Under the pieces are notes generated by a model, which was given only the letters and a program-made list of their open reading frames with translations, ran no database searches and was not told where the DNA came from. The position numbers were made by a program, and so were the translations under genes. 60,966 nucleotides of DNA from Caballeronia udeis (lineage in GTDB: Bacteria > Pseudomonadota > Gammaproteobacteria > Burkholderiales > Burkholderiaceae), in NCBI RefSeq assembly GCF_001544555.2, contig NZ_FCOK02000059.1:1-60966 (forward strand), in the 5' to 3' direction. Below, piece by piece: positions 43,416 to 52,753 of the stretch (its first letter is position 1; every line of letters starts with the position of its first letter).

Positions 43416-43440
43416 ATGTACGTCAACCTGAGACGTACAT
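43416..43440 (-). promoter_or_regulatory. Inverted-repeat operator upstream of the RHH gene
   Basis: ATGTACGTC and GACGTACAT are separated by 7 bases, a perfect 9-bp inverted repeat directly upstream of the ribosome-binding site of the ribbon-helix-helix gene. Such proteins bind as pairs of dimers to symmetric sites of this size. Confidence 0.7.
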
Positions 43441-43542
43441 ATCAGGCTGTTTCCGGTAGCGGTCAAGTGGTTTTTACCGTTTCAACCGATTCGATCGATG
43501 CCAGCAACGTTCCGAACCAAGTCCCTCGCCCGCCCCACCAAC

Positions 43543-43572
43543 GAGAACGGCCCGCTTCCGCGGGCCGTTCTC
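43543..43572 (-). terminator. Strong hairpin after the ABC substrate-binding gene
   Basis: A perfect 13-bp stem, GAGAACGGCCCGC with GCGGGCCGTTCTC, encloses the tetraloop TTCC and ends 20 bp after the substrate-binding protein gene on the minus strand. There is no long T tract, but the stem alone should stop or stabilise the message. Confidence 0.7.
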
Positions 43573-43592
43573 ACACAACACAGCGCATCGAC

Positions 43593-44810
43593 TTAATCTG
43601 CTGCGCGCAGCTTCGCCACTTCCGCATCCGATGGCTGGACGCTCGCACCATCGATGTACTTATAGTTCGTCATGATGCCCTTGCCGTCCTTCAACGCCGT
43701 CGTACCCACATACGCGCCCATCGTCGACTGGTTGTCCTGCGCGCGGTACGTGATGGGACCAAACGGCGTATCGACCTTCAAGCCCTTGAACGCCGCAGCA
43801 AGCTTGTCCGGATCGGTCGACTTGGCCTTCTTCAAGCCGTTCGCAATCGACATCAACGCCGAGTAACCCACCACCGATCCCACCCGCGGATAGTCGTGAT
43901 ATTTCGTCTCATAGGCCGCGACGAATTTGCGGTTAGCAGGGGTATCGATCGAGTACCACGGATACCCCGTCACGATCCAGCCGACCGGCGCCTCGGATCC
44001 GAGCGGATCGAGATATTCAGGCTCGCCCGTCAGCAGCGACACGACGGAAACATCCTTGAACAAGCCACGCGTATTGCCCTCACGCACGAACTTGCCGAGA
44101 TCGGCAGCGAACTCAACATTGAAAATGGCATCGGGCTTCGCGTCCGCGAGCGCTTGCGTAACCGCACCGGCATCCAGCTTGCCAAGGGGTGCCGCCTGGT
44201 CCGCAACGAACTCGACGTCCGGCTGCGCCGCTTTCAGCAACCGCTTGAACGTCGCCACTGCCGACTGGCCGTATTCATAGTTCGGATAAACCACCGCCCA
44301 GCGCTTCTTGTGCAGCTTGGCGGCTTCGGGCACGAGCATCGCGACCTGCATATAGGTCGACGGCCGCAGCCGGTATGTGTACTTGTTGCCGTCCTGCCAG
44401 ACGATCTTGTCGGTCAGCGGTTCAGCAGCCAGGAAGAAAACCTTGCGTTGCTTCGCGTAGTCGGCAAGCGCCAACCCTGTGTTCGACAAAAAGCCGCCGA
44501 ACAACAGCGAGACCTGTTCGCCCGTGACCAACTCCTGCGCAACCCGAACCGTATCGCCCGGGTTGCCGTTGTCGTCGCGCGAGATGACTTCGAGCTTCTT
44601 GCCGTCGATGCCGCCCGCCGCGTTGACCTCGTCAAGCGCCATGTTCCAGCCGTTCTTGTACGGACCGAGGAACGCGGGCTGCGCTTTATAACTGTTGATC
44701 TCGCCAATCTTGATGGTCTGGGCGGCGGCGCCTGCCGACACCAAAGCGGCGGCCAGGGGCGCAACCATGAAGGCGGTTAAGCGCAGCAACGATCCAACAC
44801 GCGTGGTCAT
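43593..44810 (-). CDS. ABC transporter substrate-binding protein, branched-chain amino acid type
   Basis: This 405-residue protein has a signal peptide (cleavage after AGAAA) and a type I periplasmic-binding fold of the LivJ class: IKIGEINSYKAQPAFLGPYKNGWNMALDEVNAAGGIDGKKLEVISRDDNGNPGDTVRVAQELV, then VVYPNYEYGQSAVATFKRLL. Proteins of this class carry amino acids, amides, urea and aromatic acids. It is the distal gene of a liv-type operon that adjoins the nicotinate cluster, so nicotinate or a related pyridine acid is a candidate ligand. Confidence 0.87.
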   Translation of the reverse strand: MTTRVGSLLRLTAFMVAPLAAALVSAGAAAQTIKIGEINSYKAQPAFLGPYKNGWNMALDEVNAAGGIDGKKLEVISRDDNGNPGDTVRVAQELVTGEQVSLLFGGFLSNTGLALADYAKQRKVFFLAAEPLTDKIVWQDGNKYTYRLRPSTYMQVAMLVPEAAKLHKKRWAVVYPNYEYGQSAVATFKRLLKAAQPDVEFVADQAAPLGKLDAGAVTQALADAKPDAIFNVEFAADLGKFVREGNTRGLFKDVSVVSLLTGEPEYLDPLGSEAPVGWIVTGYPWYSIDTPANRKFVAAYETKYHDYPRVGSVVGYSALMSIANGLKKAKSTDPDKLAAAFKGLKVDTPFGPITYRAQDNQSTMGAYVGTTALKDGKGIMTNYKYIDGASVQPSDAEVAKLRAAD

Positions 44811-44936
44811 AGTTTTTCTCTCCGGGTAAAGCGGCTAGGTTGAGTGCCAAGTGAGGTGGCTAATGGCTAAGGTGGATTGAAGAATACCCCTGGTCGATCT
44901 TTGCCTGGCTGAACGCGATTAAACAGCTTGGACAGC

Positions 44937-45665
44937 TTAAACACTTAGGTACGCCCGCCGCACGGCTTCGTCGCGGGCGAGCTCATCTATCGTGCCGCTA
45001 AACCGGATCTGCCCTTTTTCGAGCACGTAGGCGCGGTCGCTGACGAGTTCGGCGAAATGCATGTTCTGCTCGGACAGCAGGATGGACAGCCCTTCGCGCT
45101 TCAACTCGAGAATCATGTTCGCCATCTGTTCAACGATGATCGGCGCCACGCCCTCCGATGGTTCATCCAGCAAAACCAGCGTGGGATTGCCCATGAGCGT
45201 ACGCGAAACAGTCAGCATCTGCTGCTCGCCACCGCTCATCTGGCTGCCGGGACGATTCGGCATCTCGCCAAGATTCGGGAACAGGCGAAACAGCTTTTCC
45301 GGCGTCCAGCGGGGCGCGTCGTCGCGCGGCGGCTGACGGCCGGTATCGAGATTCTCCATGACCGTCAGGTCGCCGAACACGCGCCGGTCTTCCGGTACGA
45401 AGCCCATGCCGAGCCGTGCAATACGATACGGCGGCAACCGGGCAATGTCATGCCCGCAGAAATTGATCGCTCCCTGCCGCGAGGGCAGCATGCCCATCAG
45501 CGCTTTCATCGTGGTCGACTTGCCCTCGCCATTGCGGCCCATCAGCGCGACCACTTCGCCGCGACCCACTTCGAGTTCAACGTCGTACAGGATTTGCGCG
45601 CGGCCATAGAACGCGTTCAGGCCGGAGACATTCAACATGGTCTTGTCTTGAGTAGCCGCGTTCAT
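44937..45665 (-). CDS. ABC transporter ATPase, LivF type
   Basis: This 242-residue ATPase has Walker A GRNGEGKST, the signature MSGGEQQM, Walker B LVLLDEPSEG and the H-loop region ILLSEQNMHFA. The SEGVAPIIVEQ segment identifies the LivF class. Its ATG overlaps the LivG stop by one base (TGATG). It energises the fused permease with the LivG-type partner. Confidence 0.93.
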   Translation of the reverse strand: MNAATQDKTMLNVSGLNAFYGRAQILYDVELEVGRGEVVALMGRNGEGKSTTMKALMGMLPSRQGAINFCGHDIARLPPYRIARLGMGFVPEDRRVFGDLTVMENLDTGRQPPRDDAPRWTPEKLFRLFPNLGEMPNRPGSQMSGGEQQMLTVSRTLMGNPTLVLLDEPSEGVAPIIVEQMANMILELKREGLSILLSEQNMHFAELVSDRAYVLEKGQIRFSGTIDELARDEAVRRAYLSV

Positions 45666-46450
45666 CAGGCGACTCCGTCGGCCGCGAGCGATGCACGCGG
45701 CGTGAAAGATTTCCCCGTGCCGAAATACACCTCGCGCACACGGGGATCGTTGCGGACGGTTTCTGCATCCCCCTCGCCAATCAGCTTGCCGCGTGCGAGC
45801 ACGATCAGCTTGTCGGCGTAGGCAAACACCACGTCCATGCTGTGCTCCGTGAACAGCACACCGAGCTTGTGGTCGATCACCAGTTGCTTGGTCAGCGCCA
45901 TCAGGTCGTTGCGCTCCTTGGGCGCCATGCCCGCCGTCGGTTCGTCCATCAGCAACAGTTTCGGTTTGTTGGCAAGTGCAATGGCCAGTTCGACGCGCTT
46001 CACATCGCCATAAGCCAGCACGCCGCAAGCGCGCTTCGCATGCGCCGCCATGCCGACCTGTTCGAGCAACGCAATCGCTTCATCGGCGTGAATGGACGAT
46101 GCCGGTTTCCACAAGTTGAATAGCTGGCGGTCCCGCGAAACAAGCGCCATCTGCACGTTTTCAATCACCGTCATCGAATTGAAAGTCGCGGCAATCTGGA
46201 AGGTCCGGCCAACGCCAAGACGCCAGATATCGCGTGGACGTTTGCCGGCGATCTCGTGGTCATCGAAAAGGATGGAGCCCGAACTCGGTCTCAACTGCCC
46301 GTTGAGCATGTTGAAGCAGGTCGACTTGCCGGCACCGTTCGGACCGATCAGCGCGAGCAACTGGCCCGCGTGCAGATCGAAGGAAACGTCATCGACCGCT
46401 TTGACGCCGCCGAACGACTTCGCAAGATGAGAGACGCGCAGAAGGGTCAC
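45665..46450 (-). CDS. ABC transporter ATPase, LivG type
   Basis: This 261-residue ATPase starts at a GTG and shows Walker A GPNGAGKST, GRTFQIAATFNSMTVIENV typical of LivG, Walker B LLLMDEPTAGM and TEHSMDVVF. The signature region (VLAYGDVKRVELAIAL) has LAYGD instead of LSYG, a common LivG variation. It overlaps the permease stop by four bases (GTGA). Confidence 0.93.
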   Translation of the reverse strand: MTLLRVSHLAKSFGGVKAVDDVSFDLHAGQLLALIGPNGAGKSTCFNMLNGQLRPSSGSILFDDHEIAGKRPRDIWRLGVGRTFQIAATFNSMTVIENVQMALVSRDRQLFNLWKPASSIHADEAIALLEQVGMAAHAKRACGVLAYGDVKRVELAIALANKPKLLLMDEPTAGMAPKERNDLMALTKQLVIDHKLGVLFTEHSMDVVFAYADKLIVLARGKLIGEGDAETVRNDPRVREVYFGTGKSFTPRASLAADGVA

Positions 46451-48369
46451 AGCGCCTCCTTGGCAGGTTGCGAGGCCACGCTGCCATCGGAATTCTTGTG
46501 CGAACCCAGCTTGTCCCGCACAAATCCCACGATCCCCTGCGGGAACGCGATCACCAATACCAGGATCGCCGCGCCCAGCAGAGCCTCCCAGTAGTCCGTC
46601 TGACGCGCGACCGTATCCTGGAGCCATGTGAACACCGCCGCGCCGACAATCGGCCCGGTGAGCGTCTGCAAGCCACCGAGCAGCACCATGACGAGACCGT
46701 CGACCGAACGCCCGACGCTGATCACCTCAGGCGAGATCGACCCCTTCGAGAACGCATACAGCGATCCCGCGAGGCCGCAGAATAATGACGCGATGATGAA
46801 CGCCACCCACTGCACGCGCTTTACATCAATACCGATTGCTTCGGCGCGCAAGGTGGAATCGCGCGAGGCACGCATGGCGTAACCGAGCGGTGAGAACAAC
46901 ATTCGCCTGAGGAGCCAGACACCCAGGACCGCGAACACCAGGGTCACGTAGTAGTACGCCACTGTCGAGCTAAGCCAGCTCGACGGCCATAGATTGAGAA
47001 TGCCATTGCTGCCGCCCGTCACCGCGTCCCACTGGAACACGATCGACCACACGATCTGCGCGAAGGCCAGCGTCAGCATCGCGAGATAAACGCCCGACAA
47101 ACGCACGCAGAACCACCCGAACACGATCGCCCCGACGCCCGCAAGCAGCGGGCCGAGCACAAGCGCGGCCTCCATTGGCAGGTTCAGGACCTTCAGGAAT
47201 AACGCGGCCCCGTACGCACCCAAACCGAAATACGCGGCATGACCGAACGAATGCATGCCGCCCGGCCCCATGATGAAATGCAGGCTCGTCGCGAACAAAA
47301 CCGCGATCAGGATCTCGACCAGCAACACCGGCATGTAGGGAAACACGCCTGAAAGCAGAGGTGCCAGCACAAGCACCGTCAGCACGACGCCCGCGAATAT
47401 CTTCAGCCGCGTATCGGCGAGACGTAGCGGTGTTTCAGCGGCGGCCATGGTGCGAACGGCGGCCTGTGCGCGGCCAAGCAACCCCCACGGACGCACGACC
47501 AGCACGATGGCCATCACCACGAACTCGGCCACCAGCGTGAACTTGCTCAGCGAAAACACCACGCCGCCAATGGTTACGTCGCCTATGCCAATGCATAGCG
47601 CCTTGATCTCCGCGATCAGCAGCGCCGCCACGAACGCGCCCGGAATCGAGCCCATGCCGCCGACCACCACCACGACGAACGCATTGCCGATCGTATCGAT
47701 ATCAAGCGACAGGTTCGCCGACATGCGCGGCACCTGAAGCGCGCCGCCAAGACCTGCGAGGAATGCGCCGATAAAAAATACGCCCGTGAACAGCCACGCC
47801 TGGTTGATGCCGAGCGCACCCAGCATTTCCCGGTCACCGGTCGCCGCGCGCACGAGCGTGCCCCAGCGCGTTTTGGTCAGACCGAACCAGAGGATGCCCA
47901 GCACCACGGGACCGATCACGATCAATGCAAGGTCATAGGTGGGCAGCGCGTGACCGAGCAGAGTGACTGCGCCGCCAAGCAGCGGAGCGCGCGGTCCGAA
48001 CAAATCTTCCGGGCCCCAGATGTACAGCGCGGCGTCGCGAAAGATCAGCACCAGCGCAAACGTTGCCAGCAAGTGGAATAACTCCGGCGCCTGATAGATG
48101 CGCCGAAGCACGACCACTTCAACCAGCGCACCGAGCACGGCAACGACGAGCGCTGCCGCAAGCATCGAAAGCCAGAAACCGGCGACGGTCGAACCGAACC
48201 GGCTGGCGATACTGCAGGCCACATACACGCCAAGCATGTAGAACGAGCCGTGCGCAAAATTGACGATTCGCGTCACGCCGAAGATCAACGACAAACCGGA
48301 CGCGACAAGAAACATGGCGCACGCGTCCGCTAGTCCGTTGATGAGTTGTACAGCCAGATTCGAAAGCAT
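46447..48369 (-). CDS. Fused LivH-LivM permease of a branched-chain-type ABC transporter
   Basis: This 640-residue protein joins two permeases that are usually separate. The first half is LivH-like (QLINGLADACAMFLVASGLSLIFGVTRIVNFAHGSFYMLG, then VVVVGGMGSIPGAFVAALLI). The second half, after residue 320, is LivM-like (LFATSLHFIMGPGGMHSFGHAAYFGLGAYGAALF, RDSTLRAEAIGIDVKRVQWVAFIIAS, VMVLLGGLQTLTGPIVGAAVF). Both EAA-type ATPase-contact loops are present. The start at MLSNLAVQLIN matches LivH. It leads the operon with GTGTAC-type motifs upstream. Confidence 0.92.
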   Translation of the reverse strand: MLSNLAVQLINGLADACAMFLVASGLSLIFGVTRIVNFAHGSFYMLGVYVACSIASRFGSTVAGFWLSMLAAALVVAVLGALVEVVVLRRIYQAPELFHLLATFALVLIFRDAALYIWGPEDLFGPRAPLLGGAVTLLGHALPTYDLALIVIGPVVLGILWFGLTKTRWGTLVRAATGDREMLGALGINQAWLFTGVFFIGAFLAGLGGALQVPRMSANLSLDIDTIGNAFVVVVVGGMGSIPGAFVAALLIAEIKALCIGIGDVTIGGVVFSLSKFTLVAEFVVMAIVLVVRPWGLLGRAQAAVRTMAAAETPLRLADTRLKIFAGVVLTVLVLAPLLSGVFPYMPVLLVEILIAVLFATSLHFIMGPGGMHSFGHAAYFGLGAYGAALFLKVLNLPMEAALVLGPLLAGVGAIVFGWFCVRLSGVYLAMLTLAFAQIVWSIVFQWDAVTGGSNGILNLWPSSWLSSTVAYYYVTLVFAVLGVWLLRRMLFSPLGYAMRASRDSTLRAEAIGIDVKRVQWVAFIIASLFCGLAGSLYAFSKGSISPEVISVGRSVDGLVMVLLGGLQTLTGPIVGAAVFTWLQDTVARQTDYWEALLGAAILVLVIAFPQGIVGFVRDKLGSHKNSDGSVASQPAKEAL

Positions 48370-48767
48370 CGACGCCTCTATCGCTCGGATTTCATCAAGG
48401 TATTCGCGTCGGCAAGGCTGCCTTTCACAGCGCCATCCCTGCTTACCGATACAAATGTACACACTCTAATTCTAGTCTTCCATGCAATGACCATGCCCAC
48501 TTTATAGCTAGTGACTTGTACTAGGTATCAGAGTCTTTTATCCTTGTTTTGCCGGGTTTTACGACTGACTGAAATCTAGCAGCCATACAATATCGCTTGT
48601 TGTGCTGCACCTTATAAAATCAGCGTACACGTCATAATCGCTTTTCCGGTGCGAAGGTCCCGCTATTGGTGCAATGCGACGGGGTGGCGAATGGCGTTGC
48701 ACCAGATGAAGCGGCTAATTAACAACTATGACCCGCGCCGGAAAAACGCACCGGATACAGACCGCGC
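48370..48767. other. Intergenic region between liv operon and MarR gene
   Basis: It contains the GTGTAC motif at 48455 and a weaker one (GACGTGTACGCT on the minus strand, 48622-48633) in AT-rich promoter-like surroundings. No gene is supported. Confidence 0.45.
48455..48466 (-). promoter_or_regulatory. GTGTAC-type operator upstream of the liv operon
   Basis: On the minus strand this reads AGTGTGTACATT, matching AATGTGTACACT in the nicC/nicE promoter at 10 of 12 positions. It lies 86 bp before the fused permease start. Confidence 0.5.
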
Positions 48768-49250
48768 TTATTCGGAATCTGGCGCGCTCAACTTGCGCAG
48801 CAAATACAGCACGGCCACGCGCTCCGCTTCGTTAAGCTCACCCATGGTCAACTCGCTGATGCGCAAGGCGGTAGGCGTGATCTGTTCGACCAGGCTTTCA
48901 CCGGCTCGCGTCAGTTGGACCGTGACCTTCCTGCGGTCGTCCGGATTCGTCTGCAGTTCGATCAGATCGCGCGCCCTCAGACGTTCAATTATGCCGCGCA
49001 CCGTGGCTGCGTCGATTGCGGTCGCCTTGCCCAGGTCGCTCATTGAAGACGGCCCGAGCCTTCGGCTGGCGCTCAATACCGCAAACTGCACGGCGGTCAG
49101 TTGAGGGTCGTCGATAGCCTGGCTGAAAATGGCGAGGTGGCGCTGATACGCCTTGCGAAGAAGATGCCCGATCTGCTCCGACACCTCATAGCGGGACACA
49201 ACGTCCTGTGCAGCTTGCGATAAACCTGAAGGAAGCTTCGAAGGCGCCAT
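48768..49250 (-). CDS. MarR-family regulator
   Basis: This 160-residue regulator shows IGHLLRKAYQRHLAIFSQAI, LTAVQFAVLSASRRLGPSSMSDLGKATAIDAATVRGIIERLRARDLIELQTNPDDRRKVTVQLT and a C-terminal dimerisation helix. It is a paralogue of the MarR gene at 60225-60695; one flanks each end of the nicotinate genes. Bordetella BpsR, a MarR repressor of nicotinate catabolism, is a useful comparison. Which of the two proteins is the repressor here cannot be decided by reading. Confidence 0.87.
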   Translation of the reverse strand: MAPSKLPSGLSQAAQDVVSRYEVSEQIGHLLRKAYQRHLAIFSQAIDDPQLTAVQFAVLSASRRLGPSSMSDLGKATAIDAATVRGIIERLRARDLIELQTNPDDRRKVTVQLTRAGESLVEQITPTALRISELTMGELNEAERVAVLYLLRKLSAPDSE

Positions 49251-49348
49251 GATAGTTCGGATGCCGGTAGGGTGGAATGGGGACAGGCGCTCGCCCGCAG
49301 CGGGCAGCGCCATTCGTCAAAGGAGCCGAAGCAACATTCAGCCTGCCG

Positions 49349-52168
49349 CTAATGCGCGTTCTTTCGAATGCGCGCCGACGCCTGGGCCAGGTCTTTCCAC
49401 GACGTTTCATTCGGTGCAAAGGTAGCGCGGATATAAGACACGAGATCGGCTATCTGACGGTCGTCGAACGAATCCTTGAAGCCCGGCATGTAACCCAGCG
49501 CGTCGGTAGCGGGGGCATCAATGCCATTCTGGATGACGTTCAGCAAGTTGTCCGGCGTGGCTTCGCTCACGCTGGTGTTCAGCGAGAGCAGCGGACGCAC
49601 CCCGAAGTTGCCGACGCCGCCAGTCGCGGCATGACAGACCGCGCATGCGCCCTCAAAAATCCGCCGGCCGCTGTCGAGTCCCTGCAGGGTCACGGCGCTC
49701 GTGGCGGCGTCGTGGGCGGGCTTCGGCGATGGCGTTTCAACCGGCTGTGGCGACAGCGACGCCAGGTAATGCGCCATCGCGCGCACGTCCTCTTCAGGCA
49801 GTGTCGACAAGCTTGCGACGACCGGCGCCATCGGGCCCGCCGCAACACCATGCTCATGCGAGAAACCGGTCTTGAGATAGTCGTACAGCGCCTGCTCGGT
49901 CCAGCGCACCGGCGCTTTCGAATTGGCGACGAGCGAAGGCGCCACCCAGCCTTCAGCGCTGCCGCCTGTCAGGTACAAACGCCCGCCCTTCTCCGCCCCG
50001 AATGCATTGCGTGGCGAATGGCACGCGCTGCAATGTCCGGCGCCATCCACGAGATACGCGCCGCGATTCCATATTGCCGAGCGCGTCGGGTCGGGCTTGA
50101 ACTCGCCCTGCTTCAGGTAAAGCGCGTTCCATCCGGCCACCAGCGCGCGCTGATTCAGCGGGAACGGCAGGCGCGTAGCGGGTGGCGTATTTTCAACCGC
50201 CGGCTGCGACATCAAATACGCGTACAGCGCGGTCATGTCGGCCTCGCTCATCTTCGTGAACGCGGTGTAGGGGAACGCGGGATATAGATGACGACCGTCG
50301 CGTGAAATACCCTGGCGCATCGCCCGGTCAAATGCCGCGAACGACCAGTTGCCAATGCCCGTCCTGGGATCGGGCGTCAGGTTGGTCGTGTAGACCATGC
50401 CGAAAGGCGTTTCAAGGCCAAGACCACCTGCATTGACCGCGCCGCCGGGCGCCGTATGGCAGACCGCGCAATCTCCGAACTCGGCAATCTGGCGGCCGCG
50501 CGCAATGGTGGCGTCGGACCAGGTCGATGCAGCGGGCCGCGCGATCGCTTCGATCGGCGCACGCAGGGGCCACGCCGTGCAGGCCAGCCCGATCAGGCTG
50601 CCCAGACCACCGGCCGCGACCGCGGTCCATAGCGAGCGTTTTGCGCGCCGCAGTCTGTTGCCGATCGTGCCGTTCGATGCGTCGTACGCAGCGGTTCCGC
50701 CAAGCGCCGCAAGCACGCGCTCGGGCGTGAACGGCGGCGCCCGGAAACGTACGCCGGTCGCGTCGTAAAGCGCATTCGCGATAGCCGCGGCGGCGGGTGA
50801 TACATCGATTTCCAGACGATCGCCGGCCATGGTCTGCGTAGCGACTTCGCCGGATGCCGCCGGCGTGGGAGCCAGTTCGTGCGATACGGCTTGCGCACCC
50901 GGTGTCTCGTCATGCGAGGGCCGTGCGGTAAGTTGCAGGCCCAGGGCGCGCGAAGCCGCGGCAGCGATCTGCCGGGCCGGAATGCCATTCATCCGGCCAA
51001 TCCTGCGCCGTCCGCTTGCTCGCCCCGCCACCACGCGCTTGAGCGCGACGTCGCCAGTCAGGCGGTTCACATCGAGATCGACGATCCACGCCGAATAGCC
51101 GGGCGTCGGGTTATCGCCGGATGACGCGTCGTGCTCGTCGAACGCGAAACCGCGGCCGTGCGCGACATTGTTGTCAGCGCGGCGCGTCTTGCGATCCTGC
51201 TTATGATCCTGCTTACCGGCGTTCCACGCGGCGCGCTGCGCCACCGTGTCGATCAGTTCCCTCGCGCCTCCGTACTCCACCGGATCGAGATGATCGAGAC
51301 GAAACGAAACCGGATCACGATGCTGGCCGCACGCGATTTCATCGACGAAAGATTCACGCGCGAAGGTATGCGCCGAGCCGGGAATCAGCGCAGCGGGATC
51401 GTCAACAAGCGACGTTGAACGGGACGAAGAATAAGGACCGGGATCTTGTGCAACTGCTTCGCCGCCGGTTAAACCCGGCGTTCGCGCGATGTAGCGCCAG
51501 TCGAGCAGCGCGCCTTCGCCATCCAGCGACGCCGCGACGCAAACTTCCGCCTCCCTGACCTTCGATGCCGCCATGTAACCGCCAACGCAGATCGCCCGGC
51601 CGGTCTCCGCCATCAACACGACCGCAGCAAGCGCGGCATGCGCGGCGACCAGCGGATCGGCGTGGTCAGCATTGTCAGCGAGTGAATGCAGCGTAAATCG
51701 GTCGGGCGGCAAGCCCGTGACGCCGGCGAGATTCGTCAGAAGATCCAGTGTCGCGGGAGCACTGCTCCAGATCGCGATGCTGCCGGCTTCGTTACGTGCA
51801 ATCGCCTCGCACGGGACGAACCTGCCGGCCGGAATCGGCCATACGTAATGCGCTTCCTGCTGCAAGCCGGAGTGTTGCACCGGTAATGACGCAGAACCGC
51901 CGGTATCCTGAGGACCCGCCGATAACACCAGCCGGCAAGCAGCGTCGCGTGCCAGCTCGAAGCGCTCGGCCACGAACGCGGCCACGTTTCCCACCACCAC
52001 CCAACGCGCGCCTGCCTGCACGTCCAACCGCGCCCCAAGCTCGAGCAGTGCACCGTCGACGTCTCCCAGCACGCACGCGTGAAGCATCGGCCCGGGCATC
52101 AGCACGGGTCCGTCAGGACTTCCTTCGCGCACAGCATCCATTACATGCGGTCCATTACAGGGGCCCAT
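49349..52168 (-). CDS. Nicotinate dehydrogenase cytochrome subunit with decayed molybdenum domain
   Basis: This 939-residue protein resembles NicB, normally about 1190 residues with a molybdenum hydroxylase part followed by three cytochrome c domains. The three haem sites are intact: CAVCH near 567, CSACH near 713, CAVCH near 843, after a membrane anchor near 515-535. The molybdenum part is only about 500 residues. It lacks the N-terminal 200 residues and the GCYGR-type loop, and has lost the GSGE segment with the catalytic glutamate, although DATGVRFRAPPFTPERVLAAL still aligns to the intact paralogue at 57883-60153. It likely acts as an electron acceptor for NicA and that paralogue. Confidence 0.78.
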   Translation of the reverse strand: MGPCNGPHVMDAVREGSPDGPVLMPGPMLHACVLGDVDGALLELGARLDVQAGARWVVVGNVAAFVAERFELARDAACRLVLSAGPQDTGGSASLPVQHSGLQQEAHYVWPIPAGRFVPCEAIARNEAGSIAIWSSAPATLDLLTNLAGVTGLPPDRFTLHSLADNADHADPLVAAHAALAAVVLMAETGRAICVGGYMAASKVREAEVCVAASLDGEGALLDWRYIARTPGLTGGEAVAQDPGPYSSSRSTSLVDDPAALIPGSAHTFARESFVDEIACGQHRDPVSFRLDHLDPVEYGGARELIDTVAQRAAWNAGKQDHKQDRKTRRADNNVAHGRGFAFDEHDASSGDNPTPGYSAWIVDLDVNRLTGDVALKRVVAGRASGRRRIGRMNGIPARQIAAAASRALGLQLTARPSHDETPGAQAVSHELAPTPAASGEVATQTMAGDRLEIDVSPAAAAIANALYDATGVRFRAPPFTPERVLAALGGTAAYDASNGTIGNRLRRAKRSLWTAVAAGGLGSLIGLACTAWPLRAPIEAIARPAASTWSDATIARGRQIAEFGDCAVCHTAPGGAVNAGGLGLETPFGMVYTTNLTPDPRTGIGNWSFAAFDRAMRQGISRDGRHLYPAFPYTAFTKMSEADMTALYAYLMSQPAVENTPPATRLPFPLNQRALVAGWNALYLKQGEFKPDPTRSAIWNRGAYLVDGAGHCSACHSPRNAFGAEKGGRLYLTGGSAEGWVAPSLVANSKAPVRWTEQALYDYLKTGFSHEHGVAAGPMAPVVASLSTLPEEDVRAMAHYLASLSPQPVETPSPKPAHDAATSAVTLQGLDSGRRIFEGACAVCHAATGGVGNFGVRPLLSLNTSVSEATPDNLLNVIQNGIDAPATDALGYMPGFKDSFDDRQIADLVSYIRATFAPNETSWKDLAQASARIRKNAH

Positions 52169-52178
52169 TGAATCAGCG

Positions 52179-52688
52179 TTATTGTTCGCGTTTCAGATAG
52201 TCGGCAGCGCGATGCACTGCCTTCATGATTTCAATGTGCGTGCCGCAACGGCACAGGTTGAAGCGCAGCGCTTCACGGATATCGTCGTCATCAGGCGTTG
52301 GGTTCCGATCGAGCAGCGCCTTCGCGCTCATGATCATGCCATTGAGACAGTAGCCGCATTGCGCCGCTTGTTCGTCGATAAAAGCCCGCTGGATCGGGTG
52401 CAGCGCGTCCAGCGTCCCAAGCCCTTCGAGCGTGAGCGTCTCGCGTCCAATAGCCGCCGCCACCGGTACAACGCATGAACGTGCGGGACCGCCGTCCAGC
52501 AGCACCGTGCAGGCCCCGCACTGACCGAGGCCACAGCCGTACTTCGGCCCGTTCAGTTCGAAGTCGTTGCGCAGCACATACAGCAAGGGCGTGTCGCGGG
52601 TCACATCGACCGTGCGGGTGCTGCCGTTGACAGTCAGCGTCAACGGCTCGGAAACCGGTGTTGCGGAGGCGGACACGCTCATTTTCAA
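52179..52688 (-). CDS. nicA: Nicotinate dehydrogenase small subunit, 2Fe-2S
   Basis: This 169-residue protein has both iron-sulfur domains of the xanthine-dehydrogenase type: the plant-ferredoxin cluster with C52, C57, C60 and C72 (CGLGQCGAC), and the second with C111, C114 (CGYC), C146 and C148 (CRC). As NicA it passes electrons from the molybdenum subunit during hydroxylation of nicotinate to 6-hydroxynicotinate. It is 10 bp upstream of the haem subunit gene and 65 bp downstream of nicC. Confidence 0.9.
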   Translation of the reverse strand: MKMSVSASATPVSEPLTLTVNGSTRTVDVTRDTPLLYVLRNDFELNGPKYGCGLGQCGACTVLLDGGPARSCVVPVAAAIGRETLTLEGLGTLDALHPIQRAFIDEQAAQCGYCLNGMIMSAKALLDRNPTPDDDDIREALRFNLCRCGTHIEIMKAVHRAADYLKREQ

Positions 52689-52753
52689 GTCATCGAATCA
52701 AGACCGCTCGCGGCAGTGCTTTCTGGCACTGCCGCGGCGGCCGGGTCGAAATA

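Noticed and set aside
43356..44780. A 474-codon plus-strand open frame opposite the ABC substrate-binding gene
   Set aside because: Its His/Arg-rich composition and overlap with a clear periplasmic-binding protein mark it as a shadow.
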